A stretch of 42,862 nt of DNA from GCA-002840305 sp964394905 (GCA_964394905.1 CAYMZF010000005.1:1-42862); one strand, 5' to 3'. Positions 15,286-24,636 are shown, counted from the first letter of the stretch. A program made the numbers and translations. Notes: generated by a model from the letters alone, not told the origin.

Positions 15286-16179
15286 TTACTTTATTATTTT
15301 ATCTATATTTTTTAAATATCGGCTATCAATTTTAAACCAATCCCATGATTTTTCCATTAAATAACCTCCTTCTTCCAAGCGATGAAAATCCGATCCGCCG
15401 GTAGCTATAAGATTAAGTTGTTCACTTAAGAATTGAGCATACATAACCGCCCCGATGGAATGATGCGGTGACAAAACTTCAATGCCGTCAATTAGCCCGG
15501 CTTCTTTTAATTTATCGGCCATATTATTGGAAAATTTATTATACCTTCCCGGATGACAAAAAACTATCTGACCACCAACCGCTTTTTTTATTTTTAATAA
15601 TCTCTCCGCATTGATATATGATTCGTTTAAAACTCCAATTTTTTTATTAAAAAACAATTCATTTAAAATATCTTCTTCTCGTGGTGGCAGAAATAATTTA
15701 CCTTTCAATTTAGATTTTTGACGAATATTTTTTAACACTAAATTATAATTAAATTTAACGGCTAAAACTTTATCGGCTAAACGATTAACCGGAATATAAT
15801 ATTCAAATTCGGCTAAAACTTTAGGGATATTAATTTTATAGCCCTTTCTTTTTAATTTAAGTAAAATATTTTGACAAAGCAAATAACGACGATGTCGTAT
15901 CTCCCCTAAAAGTTTTTGTAAAACTTCATTTTGTTCGTTAAAATTATACCACAATAAATTAATTTTTTTTCTTTTATACTTAACATATAATTCTAACCCA
16001 TTAATAACTTTAATATTATTTTTTTGAGCGGCTTTTTTAAATTCCGGTAAACCGGAGACAGTATTATGATCGGTTAAAGATGCCACTTTGACTCCTTGAT
16101 TTTTGATTAATTTTATTAATTGAGTCGGACTTAAATAACCGTCGGAATAAGTGGAATGTAATTGCAAATCGATTAACAT
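15286..16179 (-). CDS. PHP-domain phosphoesterase
   Basis: The 297-residue protein resembles the YciV/TrpH-type PHP phosphatases that hydrolyse nucleoside 3',5'-bisphosphates or short RNA ends. Visible motifs are LHSTYSDG (7-14), TDHNTVSG (36-43), GLEL (61-64), FCHPGRY and GGSDFHR. Two usual metal ligands differ: the first histidine of the DLHxHS motif is Q6 (codon CAA), and the histidine of the usual HLLGY block is N (INLLWY). It is the last gene of the recA-mscL-ruvC-glgA-GH57 run, five bases after the fusion gene. Activity is likely but not certain given the changed ligands. Confidence 0.82.
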   Translation of the reverse strand: MLIDLQLHSTYSDGYLSPTQLIKLIKNQGVKVASLTDHNTVSGLPEFKKAAQKNNIKVINGLELYVKYKRKKINLLWYNFNEQNEVLQKLLGEIRHRRYLLCQNILLKLKRKGYKINIPKVLAEFEYYIPVNRLADKVLAVKFNYNLVLKNIRQKSKLKGKLFLPPREEDILNELFFNKKIGVLNESYINAERLLKIKKAVGGQIVFCHPGRYNKFSNNMADKLKEAGLIDGIEVLSPHHSIGAVMYAQFLSEQLNLIATGGSDFHRLEEGGYLMEKSWDWFKIDSRYLKNIDKIIK

Positions 16180-16183
16180 ATTT

Positions 16184-18391
16184 TTATTTTATAATTTTTT
16201 TAACTTGGTTAATTAATTCTTCGGCTCGATCCGGTCGAGCGTCATATTTTAACAACCAAAATATCGCCGTTCGAATAGCGGTCCAACAATAATATAATTT
16301 AATTCTTTCTTTTAAACTAGCATTATATTTAACTTTAGCTTTTTTACAATAAGTTTCTAAAAATATTTTTTTTATTTTACTGATATAATTTTTGGAATAA
16401 CCATAACGATTCAGTTTATAATCTAATTGCTGAATAAAAGTTCCTAAATCTCGAGCGAAATCCGATGCGCAAATATCGGCAAAATCAATCATGGCCATTT
16501 TTTTAGTTCCAATTTTAATAATATTATCGGGATGAACATCGCCATGAATCAGCCATCGCTTAGTGGTTAAATTAAAAAAATCATTTTCCAATTCAATTAA
16601 ACTACCATAAATCTTTTTTAAATCTTTAAAATATTCATTACCATATTTTTCTTGAACTTCTTTCAAAATTTTATGATAACCGGGGATAACAGTTTTAATG
16701 CGATTATTTTTTTTATTAAAATTAACCACTTCCGATATTGGAGTTTTATGTAATTTGACTAACCATTCGGCGGTTTTTTTAACAATTTTTTCCGTTTCCC
16801 TTTTATCATTGTTTTTTATAAAAGTCAGCAAACTATCACCGCTTACTCCCCGATAAAAAGAAGCATTAAAATATTTAGAATAAAATAACGGTTTGGGAAT
16901 GGTTAAAAAACCCTTGGAAAAACCTTGACCCCATAAATAATTTAAAGTATCATAGACATTTTTTCTGGGTTCACTGGAATGAGCCGTACAAAAAAATGAA
17001 AAAACTTTAATCTTTGTTTTGCGACTATTGTCGGGATGATAAGAAAAAGAGGTTTTAAATTCCAAAACTACATGATAAGTGGTTTCCCAAACATAATTTT
17101 TATGATAAATAATTTTTATTTTTTCAATCTTTTTAAAATCCGGATACAGAGGCAAAACTTTTCTTTTGAAAAAATTTAAAACATACTTCTCGTCAAATAA
17201 TTTATTAATCTTATTCATATTAATTTTAGTCTGTTCATTATTATAATGATTAGACCAATGTTTAAGCCATATTAATTTTTTTATAGAATTAAAAATATTT
17301 TCCGCCTTAACTTTTTCTTGATAAGAGGTGGAATTTTCCAATGATCTGATAGCTTTTATAATTTCGTTTAGTCCTCGTTCAATCTCATCCGGACTCCAAG
17401 CTAAAGGACCAAAGGTATCTTTAAAATCATGCTCACTGGCCCACCAAAAAGTACAACTGGACAAACCCCGAAGCAAATGCCAACGAGACCAATTATTATT
17501 TAAATCCGTTTGATATTTTTTACTTAAAGCTAAGGCCAAATTAGCTAATTTCCATAAATTCAAATGAATTTTATTTTTATTATCAAACCATAAACGATAA
17601 GGATAACCCTCACTTAAATCATGTTCGGATGATTCCCAATTGCTCGGACGTAAACTGACACTTTTATTTTTTTTAAACAAAGCAATATAATCAGAAACTA
17701 AAATTGTTTTGATTTGTTTGTCTTTTAAAACTTGATCCAATTTACGACTAAAATCTTTATGTTTAAAACCGTATAATTCCCCATCAGTGGCGCTAATAAC
17801 AACTTGATTATTGTTTTTATTTGCTAAATTAATAATTTTCTCGGGCGGATAACAATTAGAAAACTCTCGTGAACGAAAAATAACTTTTAAATTACTGCTT
17901 TTGTCTAAGTAAACCTGGCTAAAATCAATTGGTTTTTTTGAACTTACGGTTATCTCATCAACTATTATCCAGGAATAACCTAATTTTTTTATAATCTTAG
18001 CGACATCTAAACTATAGGCCATCTCCGGTAAAAAAAATCCTTTTAGTTTAGCCTTGGGAAAATATTTTTTTATTATCCGTTCATTTTCTCTAATTTGCCA
18101 AAAAACTTCCGATTTATTAATTAAAGGCAATAACCAATGATAAGCCGAACTGCCGGTAAGTTCCACTTGACCGTTATCAATTAAAAAATTTATTTTATCT
18201 AATATTTTAAAATAATTCAACTCCACTAAGCGCAAAATTAAACAACCGGAAATATTAATGGTAAATTTAGCCTGAGGATTTTTTACCAATATATCCGTAA
18301 TTTTATCATAACTGAAATCAGCCGCTTCCTTTATTTTATAAGCATCAGAATTAGCCGGTTGATAACAATGTAAAAAATTAATCCAAATCAT
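16184..18391 (-). CDS. GH57-like glycoside hydrolase fused to an aminoglycoside-phosphotransferase-type kinase
   Basis: The 735-residue protein joins two domains. The first (1-350) is a glycoside hydrolase family 57-like domain: INFLHCYQPAN (4-14), FLPEMAYS with the likely nucleophile E123, TDGELYG with the likely acid/base D203, and WWASEHDF (316-323). GH57 enzymes act on alpha-glucans. The second domain (about 430-735) has the APH/choline kinase fold signature: HGDVHPDN (616-623) as the catalytic loop and IDFAD (635-639) as the metal-binding motif, with an RGVSGDSLL segment before it. It lies five bases after glgA, so a role in glycogen or maltodextrin turnover, with phosphorylation of a released sugar, is a reasonable inference. 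The kinase substrate is unknown. Confidence 0.8.
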   Translation of the reverse strand: MIWINFLHCYQPANSDAYKIKEAADFSYDKITDILVKNPQAKFTINISGCLILRLVELNYFKILDKINFLIDNGQVELTGSSAYHWLLPLINKSEVFWQIRENERIIKKYFPKAKLKGFFLPEMAYSLDVAKIIKKLGYSWIIVDEITVSSKKPIDFSQVYLDKSSNLKVIFRSREFSNCYPPEKIINLANKNNNQVVISATDGELYGFKHKDFSRKLDQVLKDKQIKTILVSDYIALFKKNKSVSLRPSNWESSEHDLSEGYPYRLWFDNKNKIHLNLWKLANLALALSKKYQTDLNNNWSRWHLLRGLSSCTFWWASEHDFKDTFGPLAWSPDEIERGLNEIIKAIRSLENSTSYQEKVKAENIFNSIKKLIWLKHWSNHYNNEQTKINMNKINKLFDEKYVLNFFKRKVLPLYPDFKKIEKIKIIYHKNYVWETTYHVVLEFKTSFSYHPDNSRKTKIKVFSFFCTAHSSEPRKNVYDTLNYLWGQGFSKGFLTIPKPLFYSKYFNASFYRGVSGDSLLTFIKNNDKRETEKIVKKTAEWLVKLHKTPISEVVNFNKKNNRIKTVIPGYHKILKEVQEKYGNEYFKDLKKIYGSLIELENDFFNLTTKRWLIHGDVHPDNIIKIGTKKMAMIDFADICASDFARDLGTFIQQLDYKLNRYGYSKNYISKIKKIFLETYCKKAKVKYNASLKERIKLYYCWTAIRTAIFWLLKYDARPDRAEELINQVKKIIK

Positions 18392-18396
18392 ATTTA

Positions 18397-19899
18397 TTAA
18401 CTCTTAATTCGCAGTGTTTTTTTATATAACTCCACATATTTTCGAGCTGGAATTTCCCAACTGCTTGATTTTCGCATAGCTCGAACGATTAAATCGTGCC
18501 AAACTTTTTTATATTTATAATTTTCCAAAGCTCTGATTATCGCTCCAAAAAAAGACAAGTCATCATAATTTTTAAAAGAAAAACCGGTCCCTTTATTAGT
18601 AGCGGGATTAAAATTTAATACCGTATCATATAATCCTCCGATATCTCTAACAATCGGAATAGCTCCATAACGCATAGCAATCATTTGATTAATTCCACAG
18701 GGTTCATGATGTGAAGGTAGAATAAAAAAATCGGAAGCGGCATACAATAATGTTTCTTTTTCTTGGTTTAAAAAAGGCACTTCCGTTTTTTTAGGATATT
18801 TATTTTTATCAAAAAGAAACCAGGCTATTTTTTTGGAATGTTTCTTCTGTAATTTCTTTAATTTTTTTATATACTCGGCATCACCGTCCCCCATAAAAAT
18901 AATTTGAATATCATTTTTTAATAAGGCCGGTAAAATTTTTAAAATAATATCAAAACCTTTTTGAAAAGCTACGCGAGAAGTCGAACAAAACAAGGGAATA
19001 TCTTCATCAACCGTAAAATTTACCTTTTTTTGTAAATATCTTTTATTTTCACTTTTTAATGAAAAATTATCAAAACTATAATTTTTGTATAAACCTTTAT
19101 CGTTTTGCGGGTTATAGGCATTATAATCAATACCGTTGATAATACCGAACAATCGATCTTCACGATTTTTTAAAATATGGTGCAAATCTTGACCAAATTT
19201 TTTAGTCATAATTTCTTCACGATATTTTTCGCTGACCGTATTTATAACATCAGCCGATAAAATAGCTCGTTTAACGAAATTAATATTGAGTATGTCCGGG
19301 TCATTTAATAGTGGTAATTTTTTACGACCATAATCTTTTTTGGCTAACGGAACTTCATACCAAGGACGACTCATTTGAAAAGATAAATTATGAATAGTAA
19401 AAACAGTTTTTGTTTTTTCTAAATTTTTAGTATAACGATATTTATTTTTTATAAAATAAGGAATTAGTCCGGTATGCCAATCATGACAATGAATAATATC
19501 GGGTTGTAATTCTAATAAACTAATAACTTTTAAAGCTGCGACATTAAAAACTACAAATCTAATATTATCTTTTTCGGAAACATAAATTTTTCGGTATTTA
19601 GAAAAATATTCTTTATTTTCAACAAAATAAACCGGTAAGCCGTCTATTAATTGACCGCGCCAAACATTAATATTAACAGAATTGACTGAATCAATTATTA
19701 CTTTAATATCTTTATATAGTAATTTGAGATGATGTTTGTTTTTGTCTATTAATTGACCATAGAGCGGAGTAATAATAGCCACTTCATGACCTAAACGAAA
19801 TAAAGCTTTAGGTAAACTCCTAGTTACATCACCCAATCCTCCGGTTTTAGAAAAAGGAGAAACTTCCGCTGCAATATGAACTATTTTTATTTTTTTCAT
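18397..19899 (-). CDS. glgA: Glycogen (starch) synthase, GT5 family
   Basis: GlgA extends alpha-1,4-glucan from ADP- or UDP-glucose. From the chosen start the protein is about 500 residues, normal for GT5. It carries KTGGLGDV (18-25) for sugar-nucleotide binding, HCHDWHTGLIPYF, and the C-terminal HEPCGINQMIAMRYGAIPIVRD block with the conserved glutamate. I chose the ATG at 19899 because GT5 proteins start directly at the KKIKIVHIAAEV strand. An ATG at 19905 (overlapping the ruvC stop as TAATG, giving MPMKK) is an equally plausible coupled start, and the longer frame to 19929 runs into ruvC. No ADP-glucose pyrophosphorylase is seen nearby. Confidence 0.94.
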   Translation of the reverse strand: MKKIKIVHIAAEVSPFSKTGGLGDVTRSLPKALFRLGHEVAIITPLYGQLIDKNKHHLKLLYKDIKVIIDSVNSVNINVWRGQLIDGLPVYFVENKEYFSKYRKIYVSEKDNIRFVVFNVAALKVISLLELQPDIIHCHDWHTGLIPYFIKNKYRYTKNLEKTKTVFTIHNLSFQMSRPWYEVPLAKKDYGRKKLPLLNDPDILNINFVKRAILSADVINTVSEKYREEIMTKKFGQDLHHILKNREDRLFGIINGIDYNAYNPQNDKGLYKNYSFDNFSLKSENKRYLQKKVNFTVDEDIPLFCSTSRVAFQKGFDIILKILPALLKNDIQIIFMGDGDAEYIKKLKKLQKKHSKKIAWFLFDKNKYPKKTEVPFLNQEKETLLYAASDFFILPSHHEPCGINQMIAMRYGAIPIVRDIGGLYDTVLNFNPATNKGTGFSFKNYDDLSFFGAIIRALENYKYKKVWHDLIVRAMRKSSSWEIPARKYVELYKKTLRIKS

Positions 19900-19904
19900 A
19901 GGCA

Positions 19905-20381
19905 TTATACTTTTAAATTGGAGGCGCAAATCGCCGCCGCCAAAGCATCAGAAGCATCATCGGGACGAGGTATCTCTTTTAAGTTTAAAATTAATTTTAC
20001 CATAGTTTGAACTTGTTTTTTATCGGCTCGACCGAAATTAGTTACACTTTGTTTAATCTGTAAAGGAGTAAATTCAATTAATTTTATTTTACTTTTTTTA
20101 ACACGCAAAAGTAACACTCCGCGAGCTTGACCGACTATTAAAGCCGTTTTGGCGTTAGTGTTAAAAAATAATTTTTCAATTGAAACTAAGTTCGGTTGAT
20201 ATTGAAGTATTATTTTTTTCAAACAATCATCCAATTGTTTTAGTCTGTCCAAAAAATCATCCCGAGAAGAAGTTTTTATTGAACCGTATTCTAGACACTT
20301 AAGTTTATTACCATCAACCTCTACCACTCCATAGCCGGTATCGGCTATTCCGGGATCAAGTCCTAATATTATTTTAGTCAT
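19905..20381 (-). CDS. ruvC: Holliday junction resolvase RuvC
   Basis: RuvC cuts Holliday junctions in the RuvABC pathway. The 158-residue length is normal. The RNase-H-like catalytic acids are visible: D9 in GLDPGIADTGYG, E69 in SIEKLFF, and D142/D145 in PDDASDALAAA. It lies 20 bases after mscL and overlaps or abuts glgA. Its partner ruvB is elsewhere in the window (30607); ruvA is not seen. Confidence 0.96.
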   Translation of the reverse strand: MTKIILGLDPGIADTGYGVVEVDGNKLKCLEYGSIKTSSRDDFLDRLKQLDDCLKKIILQYQPNLVSIEKLFFNTNAKTALIVGQARGVLLLRVKKSKIKLIEFTPLQIKQSVTNFGRADKKQVQTMVKLILNLKEIPRPDDASDALAAAICASNLKV

Positions 20382-20401
20382 TTTTGTTTTAATTACTAAA
20401 T

Positions 20402-20785
20402 TTATTTTTTTTCCAACAAAGCATCATTTTTTATTATTTTTTTAATAATAAAATACAATAAAGCCATAACTATTAAAAAAGTTAAAAATGAACTTAAAAC
20501 CGAACCAAAATCAAAAACAACCCCTTTAATTGAAAAAGTCATATTGGAAAAATCTTCTTTGGAAACAATTAATTGAATAAGAGGCATAAACAAACCGACC
20601 ACAATTTTATCAACTAAATCTTTAGAAGCTTGACCAATAATTAAACCGATAGCCAAACCAATAACCGAATATTCTTTTAAAAAAGACATCAATCCATGAA
20701 AAAAATTAAATGGAGCTTCTTTAAATTTTTTATTTATTTTTTCAATTGATTCGGACCGATTCTCGGAAATATTTAGGTAAGACAT
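20402..20785 (-). CDS. mscL: Large-conductance mechanosensitive channel
   Basis: MscL is a pentameric emergency valve in the cytoplasmic membrane that opens on osmotic downshock. The 127-residue protein shows the family sequence: an amphipathic start (FFHGLMSFLKEYSV), TM1 with GLAIGLIIGQASKDLVDKIV (the pore-lining segment), a short extracellular loop and TM2 (about 94-116, FLTFLIVMALLYFIIKKI). The N-terminus is about 20 residues longer than in E. coli MscL (SENRSESIEKINKKF). It begins two bases after the recA stop, so both share a transcript. Confidence 0.92.
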   Translation of the reverse strand: MSYLNISENRSESIEKINKKFKEAPFNFFHGLMSFLKEYSVIGLAIGLIIGQASKDLVDKIVVGLFMPLIQLIVSKEDFSNMTFSIKGVVFDFGSVLSSFLTFLIVMALLYFIIKKIIKNDALLEKK

Positions 20786-20787
20786 AA

Positions 20788-21834
20788 TTATTTAGTTTCT
20801 TTTTTATTATAGGCCTCTAAAATTTTGGCCCGAATTTCTTTGGTTAATTTAGCGTCAGCTTTTATAGTCATCTTGGCATTCTCTCGTCCGACACCTAATT
20901 TAACTTCGCCTAAAGTAAAAGAATTACCTGATTTTTTTATTACTTCATACTCAACTCCCATATCTAGTAAATCACCGGCGATAGAAATTCCTTCATTATA
21001 CATAATATCAAACTCGGTTGATTTAAAAGGAGCGGCCACTTTATTTTTTACCACTTTAGCCTTAACCCGATTACCAATAATTTTTTCACCTTGTTTGATT
21101 TGAGCGCTACGTCGAACTTCAATTCTAATAGAAGAATAAAACTTTAAAGCATTACCACCGCTGGTAGTTTCGGGATTACCAAAAAAAACTCCAATCTTAT
21201 TTCTAATTTGATTTATAAAAATAACCACAGTTTTACTTTTAGCGATAACGCCGGTTAATTTTCTAAGAGCCTGACTCATTAAACGAGCTTGAAGTCCCAT
21301 GTGTTGATCACCCATATCTCCTTCAATTTCTTTTTGCGGTACTAAAGCAGCAACGCTATCAACCACAATAACATCAACCGCGTTAGATCTAACTAAAGTT
21401 TCCACTATTTCTAAAGCTTGTTCTCCGGTATCAGGTTGAGAGATAAGCATTTCTTTAATATTAATACCAATTTTTTCCGCATAAGCCGGATCAAGAGCAT
21501 GTTCGGCATCAACAAAAGCGGCAATTCCGCCAACTTTTTGAACTTCAGCCACGATGTGTTGAGCTAAAGTAGTTTTTCCGGAAGATTCCGGTCCAAAAAT
21601 TTCAATAATACGACCTCGAGGAACACCTCCGACACCGGTAGCTAAATCTAAAGATAAACAACCGGTGGAAATAGCGTCAACATCAACTTTGGCGGTTTCA
21701 CCAAATTTCATAATAGCCCCATCGCCAAATCTGGTCTTTATTTGTTGCATGGCCAACATAGCGGCATCATTTTTTCCATTTTTAGATTCTTTAACTTCGG
21801 TTTTAACTTCTTTGCTTTTTTTGTCTTTGATCAT
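20788..21834 (-). CDS. recA: Recombinase RecA
   Basis: RecA catalyses strand exchange and triggers the SOS response. The 348-residue protein has Walker A GPESSGKT (81-88), Walker B VIVVDSVAALVP, the DNA-binding loops (EGDMGDQHMGLQARLMSQ and the GNPETTSGGNALKFY block), and a Lys/Glu-rich C-terminus. The N-terminus has about 18 extra charged residues. It opens the run recA-mscL-ruvC-glgA-GH57/kinase-PHP, whose gaps are 2-20 bases. I see no LexA-type box upstream. Confidence 0.98.
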   Translation of the reverse strand: MIKDKKSKEVKTEVKESKNGKNDAAMLAMQQIKTRFGDGAIMKFGETAKVDVDAISTGCLSLDLATGVGGVPRGRIIEIFGPESSGKTTLAQHIVAEVQKVGGIAAFVDAEHALDPAYAEKIGINIKEMLISQPDTGEQALEIVETLVRSNAVDVIVVDSVAALVPQKEIEGDMGDQHMGLQARLMSQALRKLTGVIAKSKTVVIFINQIRNKIGVFFGNPETTSGGNALKFYSSIRIEVRRSAQIKQGEKIIGNRVKAKVVKNKVAAPFKSTEFDIMYNEGISIAGDLLDMGVEYEVIKKSGNSFTLGEVKLGVGRENAKMTIKADAKLTKEIRAKILEAYNKKETK

Positions 21835-21888
21835 AAATTTATTAATTATATTTTGAAAATATAATTATTTAATAATTAAATTAATATT

Positions 21889-21919
21889 ATTATAAAAAAC
21901 TATAATTAAAATTAAACAA
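21889..21919 (-). promoter_or_regulatory. Possible recA promoter
   Basis: On the minus strand a TATAAT (21894-21889) lies 55 bases upstream of the recA start, with TTGTTT at 21919-21914 and a 19-base spacer, or TGTTTA with 18. The 109-base gap is almost pure A/T, so alternatives exist. It holds no other gene. Confidence 0.4.
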
Positions 21920-21943
21920 AATTAATTTTAAACTTTTAATAAA

Positions 21944-24547
21944 CTAGTCGCAGGAATTTTTAGCAACACCATTACAACAAAAAGGTTGAGCCGAGGACGG
22001 TTGACAAATAATATTTCCACTGGATCCTCCGCTCGGTTTAAAACAATTTTGATAAATATCTTTAACCCCCGATCCGACTTGAGAAGTATATTCAGCTCCT
22101 TCAAAAAAAATGGCGTGTTTAATATAAGCAGTAGTTTGATCAATAATACCGTCTAAAGGATCAACGTCTTCATTCTCCGAATTAATCCAATAACCGACTA
22201 ATTGTCCGCTAATTAAATTAAGTAAACGATGAGTTACATCATTAACAATCACCTGACCGGTCTTTAAAGTACTGGACATCATCAATTTATTGAAAGTTAT
22301 CACAACGTCATCAATCAAGCTCACCGAAGAAGTAGCCTCAAGTGCCGGAATAATAGATTTAATTTTAGGCGGAGTGGCGTCAATTTTATTACTTACCCAA
22401 AATGACCATTTGAAACTATCCCCTTGACTGACATTATTATCATTTTTATTAAAAAACGATGTCGGACCTTGAGCATAAGAATTACTATTTCCATCCAAAG
22501 AATTATTAGCCGCGTCAACAACGCCATTTAATCCATTTTCTAAATTAAGATCAGCCAACGGATAATAATGAAAATTACCGTCAGTACAAGAAGTGGAACA
22601 AGTAGAAAAAGGAGATTTACCGTTACAATCAGTATCGCTTGAACAAGTAGCTAAACTGGCGGCTTGTATTTCTATTTTCAAATTACTACTGGCCGGTAAA
22701 CAAAAAATATCTTCACCGCATCCGTTAACTCCACATTTATTTTTTGATTTAAATTCCACTATTTTATAATTAGAAGAAATGGCAAAACTACCGGCAATGG
22801 AATTACCGACGCAAGAACCGCCATCGCAATTATATGATCGACAATCTTTGTTTTCACTGCAAGTAGTTCCGGCACTGACAGCGGTAGCCGAATTATTTAC
22901 AACTCTAATGATATTTTCCATTTCATTACTGTCACCAACAACTGTGACCGGATTAATAACTTCCGAAAAATTTATTTGAATAATACTATTCATTGGTTGA
23001 TCTTTTTGACCGCTGATAACGACATTTTCAGTTTTATCCTTTCCGCCATTAAAAGCAACCAAACTAAAAGCGGACGAATTGGAAGACAATAATTGAATAT
23101 TATTACCGTCAGCTCCGCTAACTTTAGCCTTTAAAGCTACGGTTGAATTTTCGATATTACTATTATCAATAATAACATCAGGATTATTACTTAATTCTAT
23201 GGCTGTTTTTATACTACTGGCTAAAATATTAGAATCAAACGACGATCCGACAGCAATATTAAAACTGCTGGTTGTATCGCCGGAAACAAAAGTATAAACA
23301 TAACTTCCGATAGTTAAAGTATCGGCCAATTTTCTGGGACTTACTTTTATATTCCAAGAATTTCCCGCCTCATAACCGGAAGATAAATTTAAAACAAAAT
23401 AATTAGTAAAATCAATTTTATTATCTACAATATCAAAAACACCTAAAGAAGTATTATCGCTCTCCCCCACTAATTGAGCTTTATTATCAGCCGCTATAAT
23501 TACTTTAAAATCGGTATAACTTTTATTGTAATAAGAATTGATACTGGCGGTAGCAATGGAGTTCCCGGTATTAGTGGTTACGGAAACCACTTTAGCCGGT
23601 TGAAAATAATTAGGAGCGCTTAATATTTTTATGGAAGCGGAAGCCGCAACTAAATTACTGGTAACCGTAATTGAATCAGCGGAATTGTCAACCGAAGGAA
23701 AAACGCTTTTTATAATCGGTGGAGTTAAATCCAAATAATTACTAACTTCAAATCCCCATAAAAAGAAACTATAGGAACAAGAAGAAAAAATACTATCATT
23801 ACCATTAGCTTTTTTAATACTGTCAGATAAATAAACTACATAATTTGAATAACTGTCTTCGTTTCCTAAATAATTAGTAGGATTAATAATAGCAATGGTA
23901 TTACCATCGGTAAAAGAAGGAGTATTGAAAGCAACGGTTGAAGAACAAGTATTATTATCAAAATCAAAATCATCTTGCTTACAGATAATAACCGAAGAGT
24001 CGGTTAAAGAAGACGGATCAATCGCTTCTTTAAAAGTAATCATAATAGCTGTATTTCTCGCCACATCTTTTTGGTTAGCTTCCGGATAAACACTTTCAAT
24101 ACTACAATTACCGATAGCTCCCAAACCGGTTCGAGCTAAAATATTTTGGGCATTTAAATTACCATTGGAAGTTTCATCATCAGTTAAACTTTTAAATATA
24201 AAAGTAACAATTCCCCAAGAAGCTAAAATAATAGCTAAACCGATAACACCATTTTTTAACATTTTTTTAGCTTCACTTATCTTGTCTTCATCTCCACCGG
24301 AAGTCATCCATTTAAAGCCGGCAAAAATAACTATACAAACGGCAATAATGCCTAATAATCCCAAAGCGATATTTATAACCTTTACCACAACTGTTCTGGG
24401 ACTAGTTGACTCTAAATTGATATCATTTTCTACAATTTGAGTACCTAAAACATCACTTTCAGCGGCCATAACCTTTGGCGCCAAAAATGAAAAAAAGACA
24501 ATTATTGCCAAAAAAAACAACAAAAATACTCTTTTATTTTTTAACAT
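21944..24547 (-). CDS. VirB2-like two-helix protein fused to Ig-like (Big_5) domains
   Basis: The 867-residue protein begins with a signal peptide (about 1-29, ending KVMAAES), then a VirB2/TrbC pilin-like pair of membrane helices (about 53-80 and 97-119) separated by a FKWMTSGGDEDKISEAKKML loop typical of CPR proteins. The rest is extracellular: Big_5-like Ig domains near residues 150-270 (SVYPEANQKDVARNTAI), about 520-570 (NSIIQINFSEVINP) and about 730-800 (DDVVITFNKLMMSS), with cysteine-rich inserts (CSENKDCRSYNCDGGSC) and a cysteine-rich end (CCNGVAKNSCD). It probably displays a surface or secretion-related structure. It ends in TAG, the only such stop noted here. It is divergent from relA/spoT. 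Confidence 0.82.
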   Translation of the reverse strand: MLKNKRVFLLFFLAIIVFFSFLAPKVMAAESDVLGTQIVENDINLESTSPRTVVVKVINIALGLLGIIAVCIVIFAGFKWMTSGGDEDKISEAKKMLKNGVIGLAIILASWGIVTFIFKSLTDDETSNGNLNAQNILARTGLGAIGNCSIESVYPEANQKDVARNTAIMITFKEAIDPSSLTDSSVIICKQDDFDFDNNTCSSTVAFNTPSFTDGNTIAIINPTNYLGNEDSYSNYVVYLSDSIKKANGNDSIFSSCSYSFFLWGFEVSNYLDLTPPIIKSVFPSVDNSADSITVTSNLVAASASIKILSAPNYFQPAKVVSVTTNTGNSIATASINSYYNKSYTDFKVIIAADNKAQLVGESDNTSLGVFDIVDNKIDFTNYFVLNLSSGYEAGNSWNIKVSPRKLADTLTIGSYVYTFVSGDTTSSFNIAVGSSFDSNILASSIKTAIELSNNPDVIIDNSNIENSTVALKAKVSGADGNNIQLLSSNSSAFSLVAFNGGKDKTENVVISGQKDQPMNSIIQINFSEVINPVTVVGDSNEMENIIRVVNNSATAVSAGTTCSENKDCRSYNCDGGSCVGNSIAGSFAISSNYKIVEFKSKNKCGVNGCGEDIFCLPASSNLKIEIQAASLATCSSDTDCNGKSPFSTCSTSCTDGNFHYYPLADLNLENGLNGVVDAANNSLDGNSNSYAQGPTSFFNKNDNNVSQGDSFKWSFWVSNKIDATPPKIKSIIPALEATSSVSLIDDVVITFNKLMMSSTLKTGQVIVNDVTHRLLNLISGQLVGYWINSENEDVDPLDGIIDQTTAYIKHAIFFEGAEYTSQVGSGVKDIYQNCFKPSGGSSGNIICQPSSAQPFCCNGVAKNSCD

Positions 24548-24574
24548 AGTAATTTATAAATTATTTTATAAAAA

Positions 24575-24603
24575 TTGCTAATTTATTAATTTTATATTAT
24601 CAT
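24575..24603 (+). promoter_or_regulatory. Promoter of relA/spoT
   Basis: TTGCTA (24575-24580), a 17-base spacer and TATCAT (24598-24603) lie 33 bases before the ATG. Its -10 overlaps the -10 of the divergent promoter for the VirB2/Ig gene. Confidence 0.6.
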
Positions 24604-24630
24604 TATATCATAGAAAAAAAAATAATTAAA
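24602..24630 (-). promoter_or_regulatory. Promoter of the VirB2/Ig gene
   Basis: On the minus strand TGATATAAT, a perfect extended -10 (box 24607-24602), follows TTTAAT (24630-24625) with a 17-base spacer. It is back to back with the relA promoter, and the two -10 boxes share two bases. Confidence 0.55.
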
Positions 24631-24636
24631 CCTTTT

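Noticed and set aside
21928..22143. A 71-codon ORF overlapping the end of the VirB2/Ig gene
   Set aside because: It lies in another frame of a well-supported gene and has no independent support.
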